Below, in pieces: positions 35,617-44,074 of a DNA stretch of 64,000 bases. The notes beneath the pieces were generated by a model, which was not told the origin of the DNA, made no database searches, and worked only from the letters and a program-made list of their open reading frames with translations. A program made the position numbers and the translations under genes. Each line of letters begins with the position of its first letter. Positions within the stretch are counted from its first letter, which is position 1. The DNA comes from Candidatus Vicinibacter proximus (GTDB lineage: Bacteria; Bacteroidota; Bacteroidia; Chitinophagales; Saprospiraceae): contig JADJOE010000003.1 of NCBI GenBank assembly GCA_016713905.1, positions 1,116,001 through 1,180,000 on the forward strand. The letters run 5' to 3'.

Positions 35617-35626
35617 CAATAAGAAA

Positions 35627-35935
35627 TTAGGATAACTTAACTTGTATGTCAACGCCGCTAGGCAGTTCGAGTTTTGATAACGCATCGACTGTCTTTGGAG
35701 TCGGTGTGTAAATCTCAATCAAACGCTTGTGTGTCCGAAGCTGAAACTGCTCACGAGCTTTCTTATTTACATGTGGAGAACGTAACACTGTAAATATTTC
35801 TTTCTCAGTTGGCAGCGGAATCGGACCGGCAACAACTGCACCACTATTGCGGACAGTTTTGACAATCTTCTCGGTACTTTTGTCCACCAAATTGTGGTCA
35901 TAAGACCGGAGCTTTATCCGAATTTTTTGATTCAT
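35627..35935 (-). CDS. rpsJ: Ribosomal protein S10 (NusE)
   Basis: 102 residues: IRIKLRSYDHNLVDKSTEKIV, GPIPLPTEKEIFTVLRSPHVNKKAREQFQLRTHKRLIEI. It also serves as NusE in transcription antitermination. It follows fusA by 27 nt; tuf is not between them. Confidence 0.97.
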   Translation of the reverse strand: MNQKIRIKLRSYDHNLVDKSTEKIVKTVRNSGAVVAGPIPLPTEKEIFTVLRSPHVNKKAREQFQLRTHKRLIEIYTPTPKTVDALSKLELPSGVDIQVKLS

Positions 35936-35962
35936 GCCTTATATTTAATTTATGTTAAAATT

Positions 35963-38116
35963 TTAAACTTTTATATTTCCTTTAGCCTTAGCAATTACCT
36001 CTTCAGCAATCTGCTTTGGCACAGGGGAATAATGAGAAAACTCCATTGTCGAACTTGCTCTACCAGAAGTAATGGTCCTCAATTGAGTTACATAACCAAA
36101 CATCTCTGAAAGTGGAACCTCTGCTTGTATTGCAACAGCTCCCCCCATCCTTGGCTCTTGTCCTTTTGGGAGTCCTCTTCTTCTATTTAAATCGCCAATC
36201 ACCGGACCAACATAATCTTCTGGAGTAATTACCTCCAATTTCATGATCGGCTCAAGTATTTGTGGATTTGTTTTTGGCGCCGCTTCTCTAAAACCATCTT
36301 TTGCACACAATTCAAATGCCTGTGGTTTGGAATCGACAGCATGCATCGAACCGTCATAAACCCGGATTTTCATACTTTCAATGTTGTATCCGGCCAATAT
36401 GCCTTGATTCATCATTGACTCAAATCCTTTGGTTATGGCAGGCATATAAGATTTATCAATTGCACCACCAAAAATATCCCAAACGAATTGCATTCTGGAT
36501 TTTCCTGCTTTAAATTCTTCACTGTTTACAAATTCCTCATCTGCAGGGCCTATGCTGAACGCCATATCGGCAAATAAACCAGATCCTCCCGTTTGCTTTT
36601 TTAATCTTTCTCTGTGCTCTATTGTCTTGGTAAGAGATTCTTTATAATTAACCTGAGGCGCTCCTTGGTTACATTCCACATTGAACTCTCTTCTCAACCT
36701 ATCTACAATGATTTCAAGGTGTAACTCACCCATTCCACTGATAATGGTTTGACCGGTATTTTCGTCTGTAAATACTCTGAAAGTAGGATCTTCTTCAGCC
36801 AATTTAGCCAAAGACATTCCAAGTTTGTCTTGATCTTTTTGAGTTTTAGGCTCCACAGCAATTGAAATTACCGGTTCCGGAAAATTCATTGCTTCAAGAA
36901 TAATAGGATGGGCTTCATCACATAATGTATCTCCCGTCTTAATATCCTTAAAACCTACTGCAGCAGCGATATCTCCAGCTTCGACATACTCAATAGATTT
37001 TCTATCATTTGCATGCATTAAAAACAACCTGGAAATTCTTTCTTTGTCTGTTGTAACCTTATCTTTTTCGGAACGAACCTTCATCACATAAGATCCGGCA
37101 TCAAGTCTTCCTGAATATACCCGTATAAAGACCAAACGTCCTACAAATGGATCGGTAGCTACTTTGAATGCAAGGGCAGAAAAAGGTTCATCTACAGATG
37201 GTCTCCTAATCAATTCCTCATCATTTTTTGGGTTGATACCTTTGACAGCCTCAACATCTAGTGGACTAGGCAGAAATGCACATACTGCATCAAGTACTGC
37301 TTGTACACCTTTATTTTTAAAGGCCGAACCGCACATCATTGGAACAAACTTCATGTCGCAAACTGCGGCACGAATAGCATTAATCATTTCCTCTTCTGTA
37401 ATAGATTCCGGATCGTCAAAAAACTTAATCAATAAATCATCATCGTATTCAGCAATATTCTCAATCAATTGCTGACGATACTCCTGAACTGTATCTTTAA
37501 TATCTTCTGGAATTGGGATTTCCTTATAAGTCATTCCCCTCGATTCCTCATCCCAAATAATCGCCTTGTTGGTTATAAGGTCAACCACTCCGGTAAAATG
37601 TTCTTCAGCGCCTATTGGAACCTGAAGTGGAACGGCATTTGATCCCAACATCTTTTTTACCTGATTTACCACCATAAAAAAGTCAGCCCCTTGCCTATCC
37701 ATTTTGTTCACAAATCCCAACCTGGGAACTTTGTAATTATCTGCTAATCGCCAGTTTGTTTCAGACTGTGGTTCTACTCCATCCACAGCACTAAATAAGA
37801 ATACAAGTCCATCAAGAACCCTTAAGCTACGATTTACTTCTACTGTGAAGTCAACGTGCCCCGGGGTGTCAATAATGTTTACAATATAAGGTTGATTTTT
37901 CCAACTCCAATTAGTTTGCGTAGCAGCAGAAGTAATTGTAATACCTCTTTCCTGCTCCTGAGCCATCCAGTCCATTGTAGCAGCGCCATCGTGCACCTCT
38001 CCAATTTTGTGGGTCAAACCTGTATAGTACAAAATACGTTCAGTAGTAGTTGTCTTACCGGCATCAATGTGAGCAGCAATTCCAATGTTTCTGAGGTATC
38101 TTAAATCTTTAGCCAT
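35963..38116 (-). CDS. fusA: Elongation factor G
   Basis: 717-residue translocase GTPase. G1 GIAAHIDAGKTTTTERIL (12-29), switch I with RGITITSAATQ, G3 DTPGHVDF, G4 NKMDRQGADF and G5 GSAFKNKG are intact. Domains II-V follow, including domain IV with YDGSMHAVDSKPQAFELCAKDGFREA. It lies between rpsG and rpsJ in the merged str-S10 operon. A family-typical length with no insertion. Confidence 0.98.
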   Translation of the reverse strand: MAKDLRYLRNIGIAAHIDAGKTTTTERILYYTGLTHKIGEVHDGAATMDWMAQEQERGITITSAATQTNWSWKNQPYIVNIIDTPGHVDFTVEVNRSLRVLDGLVFLFSAVDGVEPQSETNWRLADNYKVPRLGFVNKMDRQGADFFMVVNQVKKMLGSNAVPLQVPIGAEEHFTGVVDLITNKAIIWDEESRGMTYKEIPIPEDIKDTVQEYRQQLIENIAEYDDDLLIKFFDDPESITEEEMINAIRAAVCDMKFVPMMCGSAFKNKGVQAVLDAVCAFLPSPLDVEAVKGINPKNDEELIRRPSVDEPFSALAFKVATDPFVGRLVFIRVYSGRLDAGSYVMKVRSEKDKVTTDKERISRLFLMHANDRKSIEYVEAGDIAAAVGFKDIKTGDTLCDEAHPIILEAMNFPEPVISIAVEPKTQKDQDKLGMSLAKLAEEDPTFRVFTDENTGQTIISGMGELHLEIIVDRLRREFNVECNQGAPQVNYKESLTKTIEHRERLKKQTGGSGLFADMAFSIGPADEEFVNSEEFKAGKSRMQFVWDIFGGAIDKSYMPAITKGFESMMNQGILAGYNIESMKIRVYDGSMHAVDSKPQAFELCAKDGFREAAPKTNPQILEPIMKLEVITPEDYVGPVIGDLNRRRGLPKGQEPRMGGAVAIQAEVPLSEMFGYVTQLRTITSGRASSTMEFSHYSPVPKQIAEEVIAKAKGNIKV

Positions 38117-38128
38117 TATTCTTGAATA

Positions 38129-38596
38129 TTAAACTTTAAAATGCGCAAAGGCTCTGTTTGATTCAGCCATTTTATGAGTATCTTCTTTTTTCTTTACTGC
38201 TGCACCTTCACCTTTGGCAGCAGCAATTACTTCGGCAGCCAATTTATCGGCCATACCTTTTCCTGCTCTAGCCCTGGAATATTTAATTAACCATTTAATT
38301 CCAATGGAAAGCTTTCTTGAAGGTCTCATTTCCATTGGTATTTGAAACGTCGCACCTCCAATCCTTTTTGGCCTTACTTCTATATGTGGCATTACATTAC
38401 CTAAAGCCCTTTTCCATACTTCATGAGGATTTTCAGTGGTTTTCGCTTCCACTTGATCCATGGCAGAATAAAATATACTGTATGCAGTACTTTTCTTCCC
38501 CTGCCAAAGCATATTATTCACAAATTGGGTAACCATGGTATCCCCAAACCTAGGATCCGGTTCCAAAATTCTCTTCTTTGGTTTATGCTTTCTCAT
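38129..38596 (-). CDS. rpsG: Ribosomal protein S7
   Basis: 155 residues: MRKHKPKKRILEPDPRFGDTMVTQFVNNMLWQGKKSTAYSIFY, ending MAESNRAFAHFKV. Primary binder of the 16S 3' major domain. In Escherichia coli it represses the str operon. Confidence 0.97.
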   Translation of the reverse strand: MRKHKPKKRILEPDPRFGDTMVTQFVNNMLWQGKKSTAYSIFYSAMDQVEAKTTENPHEVWKRALGNVMPHIEVRPKRIGGATFQIPMEMRPSRKLSIGIKWLIKYSRARAGKGMADKLAAEVIAAAKGEGAAVKKKEDTHKMAESNRAFAHFKV

Positions 38597-38625
38597 TATT
38601 TTTAAATATAAGCTTAATGGTTGAC

Positions 38626-39000
38626 TTATTTTTTAGGTCGTTTAGACCCGTATTTTGATCTACTTTTCTTTCGATTATTAACTCCGGCGGTATCCAGGGC
38701 CCCACGTACTATAGTATATCGTACCCCAGGAAGATCTTTTACCCTTCCTCCTCTTACCAACACGATGGAGTGTTCTTGCAAATTATGCCCTTCTCCTGGA
38801 ATATAACAGATCACCTCTATCCCATTAACCAATCGCACCTTAGCCACCTTTCTCAGTGCTGAGTTTGGTTTTTTAGGCGTTGTCGTATAAACACGTGTAC
38901 AAACTCCCCTTTTCTGAGGATTTGACTGAAGAGCCCTTGATTTGCTCTTGTATTCAACTATTTCGCGTCCTTTTCGGATTAACTGATTAATTGTAGGCAT
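38626..39000 (-). CDS. rpsL: Ribosomal protein S12
   Basis: 124 residues: MPTINQLIRKGREIVEYKSKSRAL. TPKKPNSALRKVAKVRL carries lysine at the classical streptomycin-resistance position, and GRVKDLPGVRY the second site, both in the sensitive (wild-type) form. It is the first gene of the 18-kb ribosomal operon. Confidence 0.98.
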   Translation of the reverse strand: MPTINQLIRKGREIVEYKSKSRALQSNPQKRGVCTRVYTTTPKKPNSALRKVAKVRLVNGIEVICYIPGEGHNLQEHSIVLVRGGRVKDLPGVRYTIVRGALDTAGVNNRKKSRSKYGSKRPKK

Positions 39001-39087
39001 ACTTTAATATCTCTTTATCTTTTGGTATATAAACTTATTAAGTTCAAAATCAATACCTTATAGACATACCTATTCCATAAGGAGACG

Positions 39088-39119
39088 CAAAGGTAATATA
39101 CTTTTCAATATTCACAAAA
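39088..39119 (-). promoter_or_regulatory. Promoter of the rpsL ribosomal operon
   Basis: On the minus strand TTTTG (39119-39115) is followed by 19 nt and TACCTTTG (39095-39088), then CG. This fits the Bacteroidota promoter (TTTG, N19, TAnnTTTG) in both boxes and spacing, 87 nt before the rpsL ATG. Confidence 0.8.
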
Positions 39120-39140
39120 TCAGTTAAAGATTTTTATCAA

Positions 39141-39148
39141 TAGCTTTG
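39141..39148 (+). promoter_or_regulatory. -7 box of the GNAT gene
   Basis: TAGCTTTG followed by C, 30 nt before the ATG at 39179. It is back to back with the rpsL promoter. Confidence 0.5.
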
Positions 39149-39178
39149 CAGCTTAACAACAAATTAAATAAAAAAGAC

Positions 39179-39634
39179 ATGATAACCCTCCGAAAAATGC
39201 AGAAAGGAGATTCTTTCAGTATATTTGAATTGGTAATGGAATTAGCTGTATTTGAAAAGTCAGCAACTTCAGTAAAGACTTGTCCTGAAGATTTTGAGGA
39301 GAATTTTCAAAAAGGAGTATTTGATGGCTATGTGATAGAAGTTCCGGAAAAAGGCATTGTAGGTATGGCCTTGTATTTTTCCTATTTTTCCACCTGGAAT
39401 GGCTACACTATCTATTTGGAAGATTTCTATGTAAAAGAGGAATACAGAGGTAAAGGTCTTGGAAAAATTCTTTTTGAAGCAATTTTGGATCAGGCTTGTG
39501 TTTTGGGCGCAAAAATGTTAAAGTGGCAAGTATTGGATTGGAATGAATCGGCTAAAAAATTTTACAATAAATATGGGAGTATTTTTGTCAAAGGCTGGGA
39601 AAATGGTGTTATCTATCTAAATATGAAGCAGTGA
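39179..39634 (+). CDS. GNAT-family N-acetyltransferase
   Basis: 151 residues: a single GNAT domain with TLRKMQKGDSFSIFELVMELA at the start. The acetyl-CoA loop is YVKEEYRGKGLGKILFEAI (motif A, R/QxxGxG/A form). The ending KWQVLDWNESAKKFYNKYG resembles spermidine/spermine acetyltransferase-like (SAT-type) and thialysine acetyltransferase proteins, though the substrate cannot be fixed. The ATG at 39179 is chosen; an in-frame TTG at 39146 lies inside the promoter box. The stop overlaps the next start by 4 nt (GTGA). Confidence 0.87.
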   Translation: MITLRKMQKGDSFSIFELVMELAVFEKSATSVKTCPEDFEENFQKGVFDGYVIEVPEKGIVGMALYFSYFSTWNGYTIYLEDFYVKEEYRGKGLGKILFEAILDQACVLGAKMLKWQVLDWNESAKKFYNKYGSIFVKGWENGVIYLNMKQ

Positions 39635-42030
39635 CGAGCAAGAGGTATTTGAAACTCAAAGACTCCCTTTCGAAGCCAATAAGGAGATTTAAACCGTTAA
39701 GAACTTCACAGGCGCTTCATTCTTATGAGGCATTTATGGCATTGTGTCTTATGGTCCTGTTCTTCTTAATCTCCTTAAGGATCTATGAATCATTGGTTGT
39801 CAACTATTTATTTAATCCTAACAAACTTTGGAAATCCGAAGCCCTTGGGATGATTATGGACTTGATGCTAGCGATTGGGATTTTAGGATCATCCTATCCA
39901 CTATATAAATTTCTTTTTCGGCAGAAAAACAAGCTTGGGATTAGGATTTTTGAAAATACGGTATTCCTTTTCATCATAGGTCATTTGATCATACTGGAGT
40001 ATTTTTTCTACCAAATGAGACCTTTGGATATTTTTCTTTTTAACCATCAACCAAGTGAAGTAGCCTTTTCGTATGCAACTTCAGGTGTCACCTTAAGAAG
40101 AGTATTGATTGCCTTGTTCTTGAGCATTTTGCTTTGGACTGTACTTCAATATTCACTTAAATCCATTAGATGTTCTTCAAAATGGTTTAAATACTCCTTA
40201 TTAATAGGTATAGCCTTCATAAGTCTATTTAGTATATATAAAGAATTCGCCAAAATTCCAGTATCGAGGGATTTGTTTACCAATAAGTCTTTCCACTTTT
40301 ATTCAAAAATTGTCTTATCAAAGACATCCAGGTATTTTGAACCACCAGTTGAATCGTCTTCACTTCGTTACCAAGAACAATTTCCAAGGGAAGGGTATAT
40401 AAATTCTCAATACCCGTTCTTGCATCAATTTAATGATGAGGACAACTTTGGCCCATTACTAAATAAATTCAAATCACCTCCAAATATTGTCATTCTAATT
40501 ACAGAAAGTTTGTCAGAATATTTTCTCCACCCAATTCGTGGAGTCCACTTTATGCCCTTCCTGGATAGTTTGTCGAAAGAAAGTTTATATTGGAGTAATT
40601 TTCTAACGCTTGGTGAAAGATCTTTTGCAGCTAACCCTTGTCTTAGTGCCTCATTGCCATACGGAGAAATGGGATTTACCTTAATGCAAACTTATCCATA
40701 CCATTTTTCATTAATGAATGTTTTAAATAAAAATAATTATCTAACTAGTTTCTATTATGGACAAGGGGCATGGTTTCATAATAAAAAACATTTTTACCAA
40801 TTCAACAATACTGGTAGAATAATAGACAAGGATCAGTTTCAAAAAATATTTTCACCTATTTCGGTTGGCGAAGAAAGATATGTTTGGGGCTATAATGACA
40901 TAGATCTCTTCAGACAATATCTTATTTCCACTGACAGCTTGATTAACAAACCCAGACTTGATATATTATTTACTGGCACCTCACACTCACCATTTATAAT
41001 CAAAGATTCAATGGGGTATCATGAAAAATATACTAATGCTGTGGCAAAGCTTAAAAACAAAAGTGATAAAATTCATTTCGAAAAATACAAACGTTTTTAC
41101 TTGACCTTATATAATGTGGACGATGCATATAAAATATTATTTGAAGAGTTTAAAAAAAGACCAGATTTTGAAAACACTATCTTTATTCTTACTGGAGATC
41201 ATCCTATGACAGAATTGCCAATTGAGAATGCATTTACCAAATACAAGGTGCCAATGATTATTTACTCCCCAAAATTAAAAGAAAAGAAACACTTTGAAAG
41301 TTTTAGCTCACATTTGGATATATATGAAACAATCTTAGCTTATCTTAAGAAGAACTATAAATTAGAGACCCCACAATATTCTACAGCCCTTGGATCCAAA
41401 ATAAATTTTAGTGAAAGCTTTGATACAAAAGGGGAATACGCTTTCATGAACGATAATCGTCAAATAGTGGATTTTTATTCAAATGGTTATTACCTCTATA
41501 ATGAAAAGTACCTTTTTAAGGTAAATAAGGATATGCGAATTCGTGAAATATATGATAAAGTTCTTTTAGACAAAATGAAACAAAAACTTATCATCTATAG
41601 AGCAGCAAGTAAAAATGCCAGTTTAAATTTCAAATTAATGCCTGACAGTTTGTTTTTCAATTTTTTTAATCAGAAGGTATTATTAAATCAGTATCGGACC
41701 GATACAATTAGAAGCAATAACGCAAAGTTTCCTATCACTGAGATTGATGTTGACAATAAAAAAAGCCTTTTTCTTGATTTGTCTTTGAACAGAATAAGCG
41801 ATGCCGAATCATTCCCACAAATCAGCTACGAGTGGAAAGATAGCTGTGACAGCTGTTTCAACAAAACAAGTCTTTACTTTCCCTACGACCAAATCAATTT
41901 CCAATATCACATAAAAATTGATTATCCAGAACACCAAGAGCATGGTTCCAAACTTCACCTTTACTTTGAAAATCCTAAGAAAAATCATTTTGAATTTGCA
42001 AAATTAAAATGTGTCGTGTATACCCAATAG
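39631..42030 (+). CDS. LTA-synthase-like membrane sulfatase/phosphotransferase
   Basis: 799 residues. Five N-terminal membrane helices (about 33-52, 70-88, 108-128, 152-172, 187-205) are followed by a periplasmic alkaline-phosphatase-superfamily domain (about 280-600). Metal-site motifs are visible: NIVILITESLSEYF (about 284), LGERSFAANPC (nucleophile region, a serine where LtaS has threonine), GTSHSPF and LTGDHPM. The long C-terminal region (about 620-799) is not recognised. Such proteins transfer phosphoglycerol or phosphoethanolamine to envelope glycans or lipids; the substrate here is unknown. The GTG start overlaps the GNAT stop by 4 nt, so the two are co-translated. Confidence 0.8.
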   Translation: MTSKRYLKLKDSLSKPIRRFKPLRTSQALHSYEAFMALCLMVLFFLISLRIYESLVVNYLFNPNKLWKSEALGMIMDLMLAIGILGSSYPLYKFLFRQKNKLGIRIFENTVFLFIIGHLIILEYFFYQMRPLDIFLFNHQPSEVAFSYATSGVTLRRVLIALFLSILLWTVLQYSLKSIRCSSKWFKYSLLIGIAFISLFSIYKEFAKIPVSRDLFTNKSFHFYSKIVLSKTSRYFEPPVESSSLRYQEQFPREGYINSQYPFLHQFNDEDNFGPLLNKFKSPPNIVILITESLSEYFLHPIRGVHFMPFLDSLSKESLYWSNFLTLGERSFAANPCLSASLPYGEMGFTLMQTYPYHFSLMNVLNKNNYLTSFYYGQGAWFHNKKHFYQFNNTGRIIDKDQFQKIFSPISVGEERYVWGYNDIDLFRQYLISTDSLINKPRLDILFTGTSHSPFIIKDSMGYHEKYTNAVAKLKNKSDKIHFEKYKRFYLTLYNVDDAYKILFEEFKKRPDFENTIFILTGDHPMTELPIENAFTKYKVPMIIYSPKLKEKKHFESFSSHLDIYETILAYLKKNYKLETPQYSTALGSKINFSESFDTKGEYAFMNDNRQIVDFYSNGYYLYNEKYLFKVNKDMRIREIYDKVLLDKMKQKLIIYRAASKNASLNFKLMPDSLFFNFFNQKVLLNQYRTDTIRSNNAKFPITEIDVDNKKSLFLDLSLNRISDAESFPQISYEWKDSCDSCFNKTSLYFPYDQINFQYHIKIDYPEHQEHGSKLHLYFENPKKNHFEFAKLKCVVYTQ

Positions 42031-42178
42031 CCAGGTAAAACAATTATATCAATATTGATTGATTAAAATTCAAGGCCAAAATTAAAATGCAAGATTATTT
42101 AGTCTCTGTGTTCACATTCATACAAACACGATCTATCATATATATTAAGCAAGTAAATTTCAATCTATAATTTTGCAA

Positions 42179-43999
42179 CTATTTATTATCAAAATCATCC
42201 AATAGTTTTTGAAAATAAGATCTTTGATAATCTATAGAATAATGACATTGACCCTGATTTAATATGATTTGATTGTCATCATGTGAAATAACTCGTTTTC
42301 CACCCGAATCAATCCACCCGCTTCCATTATTAAAGGAATAAAATGCAAATCCTAAAGAATCAGATCGAAAAGAATTGTTACTAAAATAAAATTCTTTTGA
42401 ATCAATATTCATTTGATTCAATATTGTTGCTACTATATCGGTTTGAGAACAAACATTATGCAGAACAGTATCCTTATTAACAACTCCTCCAGTATATAGA
42501 ATAGGAATGTAAAATTTATCCGGTGAAGAATAACTTATATTTAAAGGGTAACGCGCACCATGATCTGCAACAATAACAACTAATAAATTCTTCCAAAGTG
42601 CACTTTGCTGCAATGAATCTAAAAATAAAGTTAAATATTTATCTGTATAATGGGCTGAATTAACAAAAACGGAAGCGTCGTCTTTCTCACTCCAATAATC
42701 ATCTTCAGGCACATCGTAAGGAGGATGGCTTGAAAGAGTTAATATGCTCATTATAAAAGGAGATTTTTCCAAAAATATATCTTTCCACACTCTTTCCAAC
42801 AAAATATGATCATGAACTCCCCATTTAGCATTGTAAGTAGAAGGACTAAAATCACCTTTGCTGATAATTTTATCCACACCACATGCAAGTAAAAAAGTTT
42901 TCATTCCGGCAAATTCTATATCTCCTCCGTAATAAAAGGAACTATGATAATTATATTGGCTTAGTGTCTTCATTAATGAAGGAAGCTTTTCCGCTTTAGA
43001 AGGAATTTTAATAATAGAACTTTGAGGTTGTGCCGGGTATGCACTAAATATAGCAGCAAGACCTTTATCGGTTCGGTCCCCGGAGGAAAACGCATGATCA
43101 AAATAAATTCCCTTTCTGATCCAGCGGTTTAACCCTGGTAGAATTTCTTTTCCGGCATGTTGTTGATGGATCATATTGGCTGTAAAACTCTCCAATAATA
43201 AAAAAAGAATATTTGGTCTTTCTGTACTTATAAACTTTGTGGCAGGTGTATCTATAAACTTTATTTTTTTAAATAAACTATCTGCAAGAACAGGTTCTAT
43301 GATATTCTTTCTAGGTTGTATACTTCGATTGTGTGAATAAGTATAAAGAATATTCCAAATCGGATGCAATGAAATATGATTAGCGTACATATCCTTAGAA
43401 TGGTAAACAGTGCCAGGATTAAGCGGACTTAATCCAATTCCTCCACGCAAAGGAATAATTAACAATGAAAAACCTAGTAAAATAGTTACTATGGATAATA
43501 AATTGAGTTGAGGAAGTGATTTCATTCGAAATCTAAAAAAATAATAAAAAACTATTGGCAAATTAAATAATATAACAGCAATTACAAATTTTGCAACCAT
43601 GTTTAATGAAATAAAATGAATTCCCTCATTTGTCCTATCCAGGTAGGTAAAGAAAGAATAGTCAATTCTAAATCCCCACTCAGGATAAAGCACCGAATCA
43701 ATTGAATAAATCAATGAATTTAATCCTAGAAAAAAAAATACTAACCCGTTTAGAATTTTAAAAACTAAGGCTTTGCAAATAGAATAAAATAAAAGTAAAA
43801 ATATAAGCAGAATGGCAACCTCAATAGACCATACTGAAAAGTCCATATATAATCCATATCCAAGGGATCTTCCAAATTCTTTAATTGAAATTTTAAAACC
43901 ATTGTAAAATTCCAAAATCACAAAAATAATACGAAAGTAGCTTAGACTTAAAACCAAGAACAATAAGATCCCATAAAATTGTCGCCAGAAAAGGTTCAT
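42179..43999 (-). CDS. LTA-synthase-like membrane sulfatase/phosphotransferase, second copy
   Basis: 606 residues: five membrane helices within about 1-200, then a catalytic domain. PNILFLLLESFTANMI (metal glutamate), SSGDRTDKGLAAIFSAYP (nucleophile threonine in the LtaS-like position), LTLSSHPPYDVP (histidine) and VIVADHGARYP (Asp-His) give the complete site. I chose the ATG at 43999; the frame opens at a TTG at 44047. It convergently faces the first copy (39631-42030) but is too different to be a recent duplicate. It follows the symporter by 75 nt and may belong to the same operon. Confidence 0.82.
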   Translation of the reverse strand: MNLFWRQFYGILLFLVLSLSYFRIIFVILEFYNGFKISIKEFGRSLGYGLYMDFSVWSIEVAILLIFLLLFYSICKALVFKILNGLVFFFLGLNSLIYSIDSVLYPEWGFRIDYSFFTYLDRTNEGIHFISLNMVAKFVIAVILFNLPIVFYYFFRFRMKSLPQLNLLSIVTILLGFSLLIIPLRGGIGLSPLNPGTVYHSKDMYANHISLHPIWNILYTYSHNRSIQPRKNIIEPVLADSLFKKIKFIDTPATKFISTERPNILFLLLESFTANMIHQQHAGKEILPGLNRWIRKGIYFDHAFSSGDRTDKGLAAIFSAYPAQPQSSIIKIPSKAEKLPSLMKTLSQYNYHSSFYYGGDIEFAGMKTFLLACGVDKIISKGDFSPSTYNAKWGVHDHILLERVWKDIFLEKSPFIMSILTLSSHPPYDVPEDDYWSEKDDASVFVNSAHYTDKYLTLFLDSLQQSALWKNLLVVIVADHGARYPLNISYSSPDKFYIPILYTGGVVNKDTVLHNVCSQTDIVATILNQMNIDSKEFYFSNNSFRSDSLGFAFYSFNNGSGWIDSGGKRVISHDDNQIILNQGQCHYSIDYQRSYFQKLLDDFDNK

Positions 44000-44074
44000 A
44001 CTAATAAATAAATGTTCATATAAAATTGGGCAAAATAAATTAAACAATAATTTAAATCATTTATTCTAATATAA

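Noticed and set aside
35936..35962. Missing tuf gene between fusA and rpsJ as a possible deletion
   Set aside because: In Bacteroidota tuf is usually located elsewhere, and the 27-nt gap shows no remnant.
42048..42059. ATCAATATTGAT palindrome between the two LTA-synthase-like genes
   Set aside because: A short, A/T-rich 12-bp palindrome with no T-run or GC stem; expected by chance in this composition and not a terminator.
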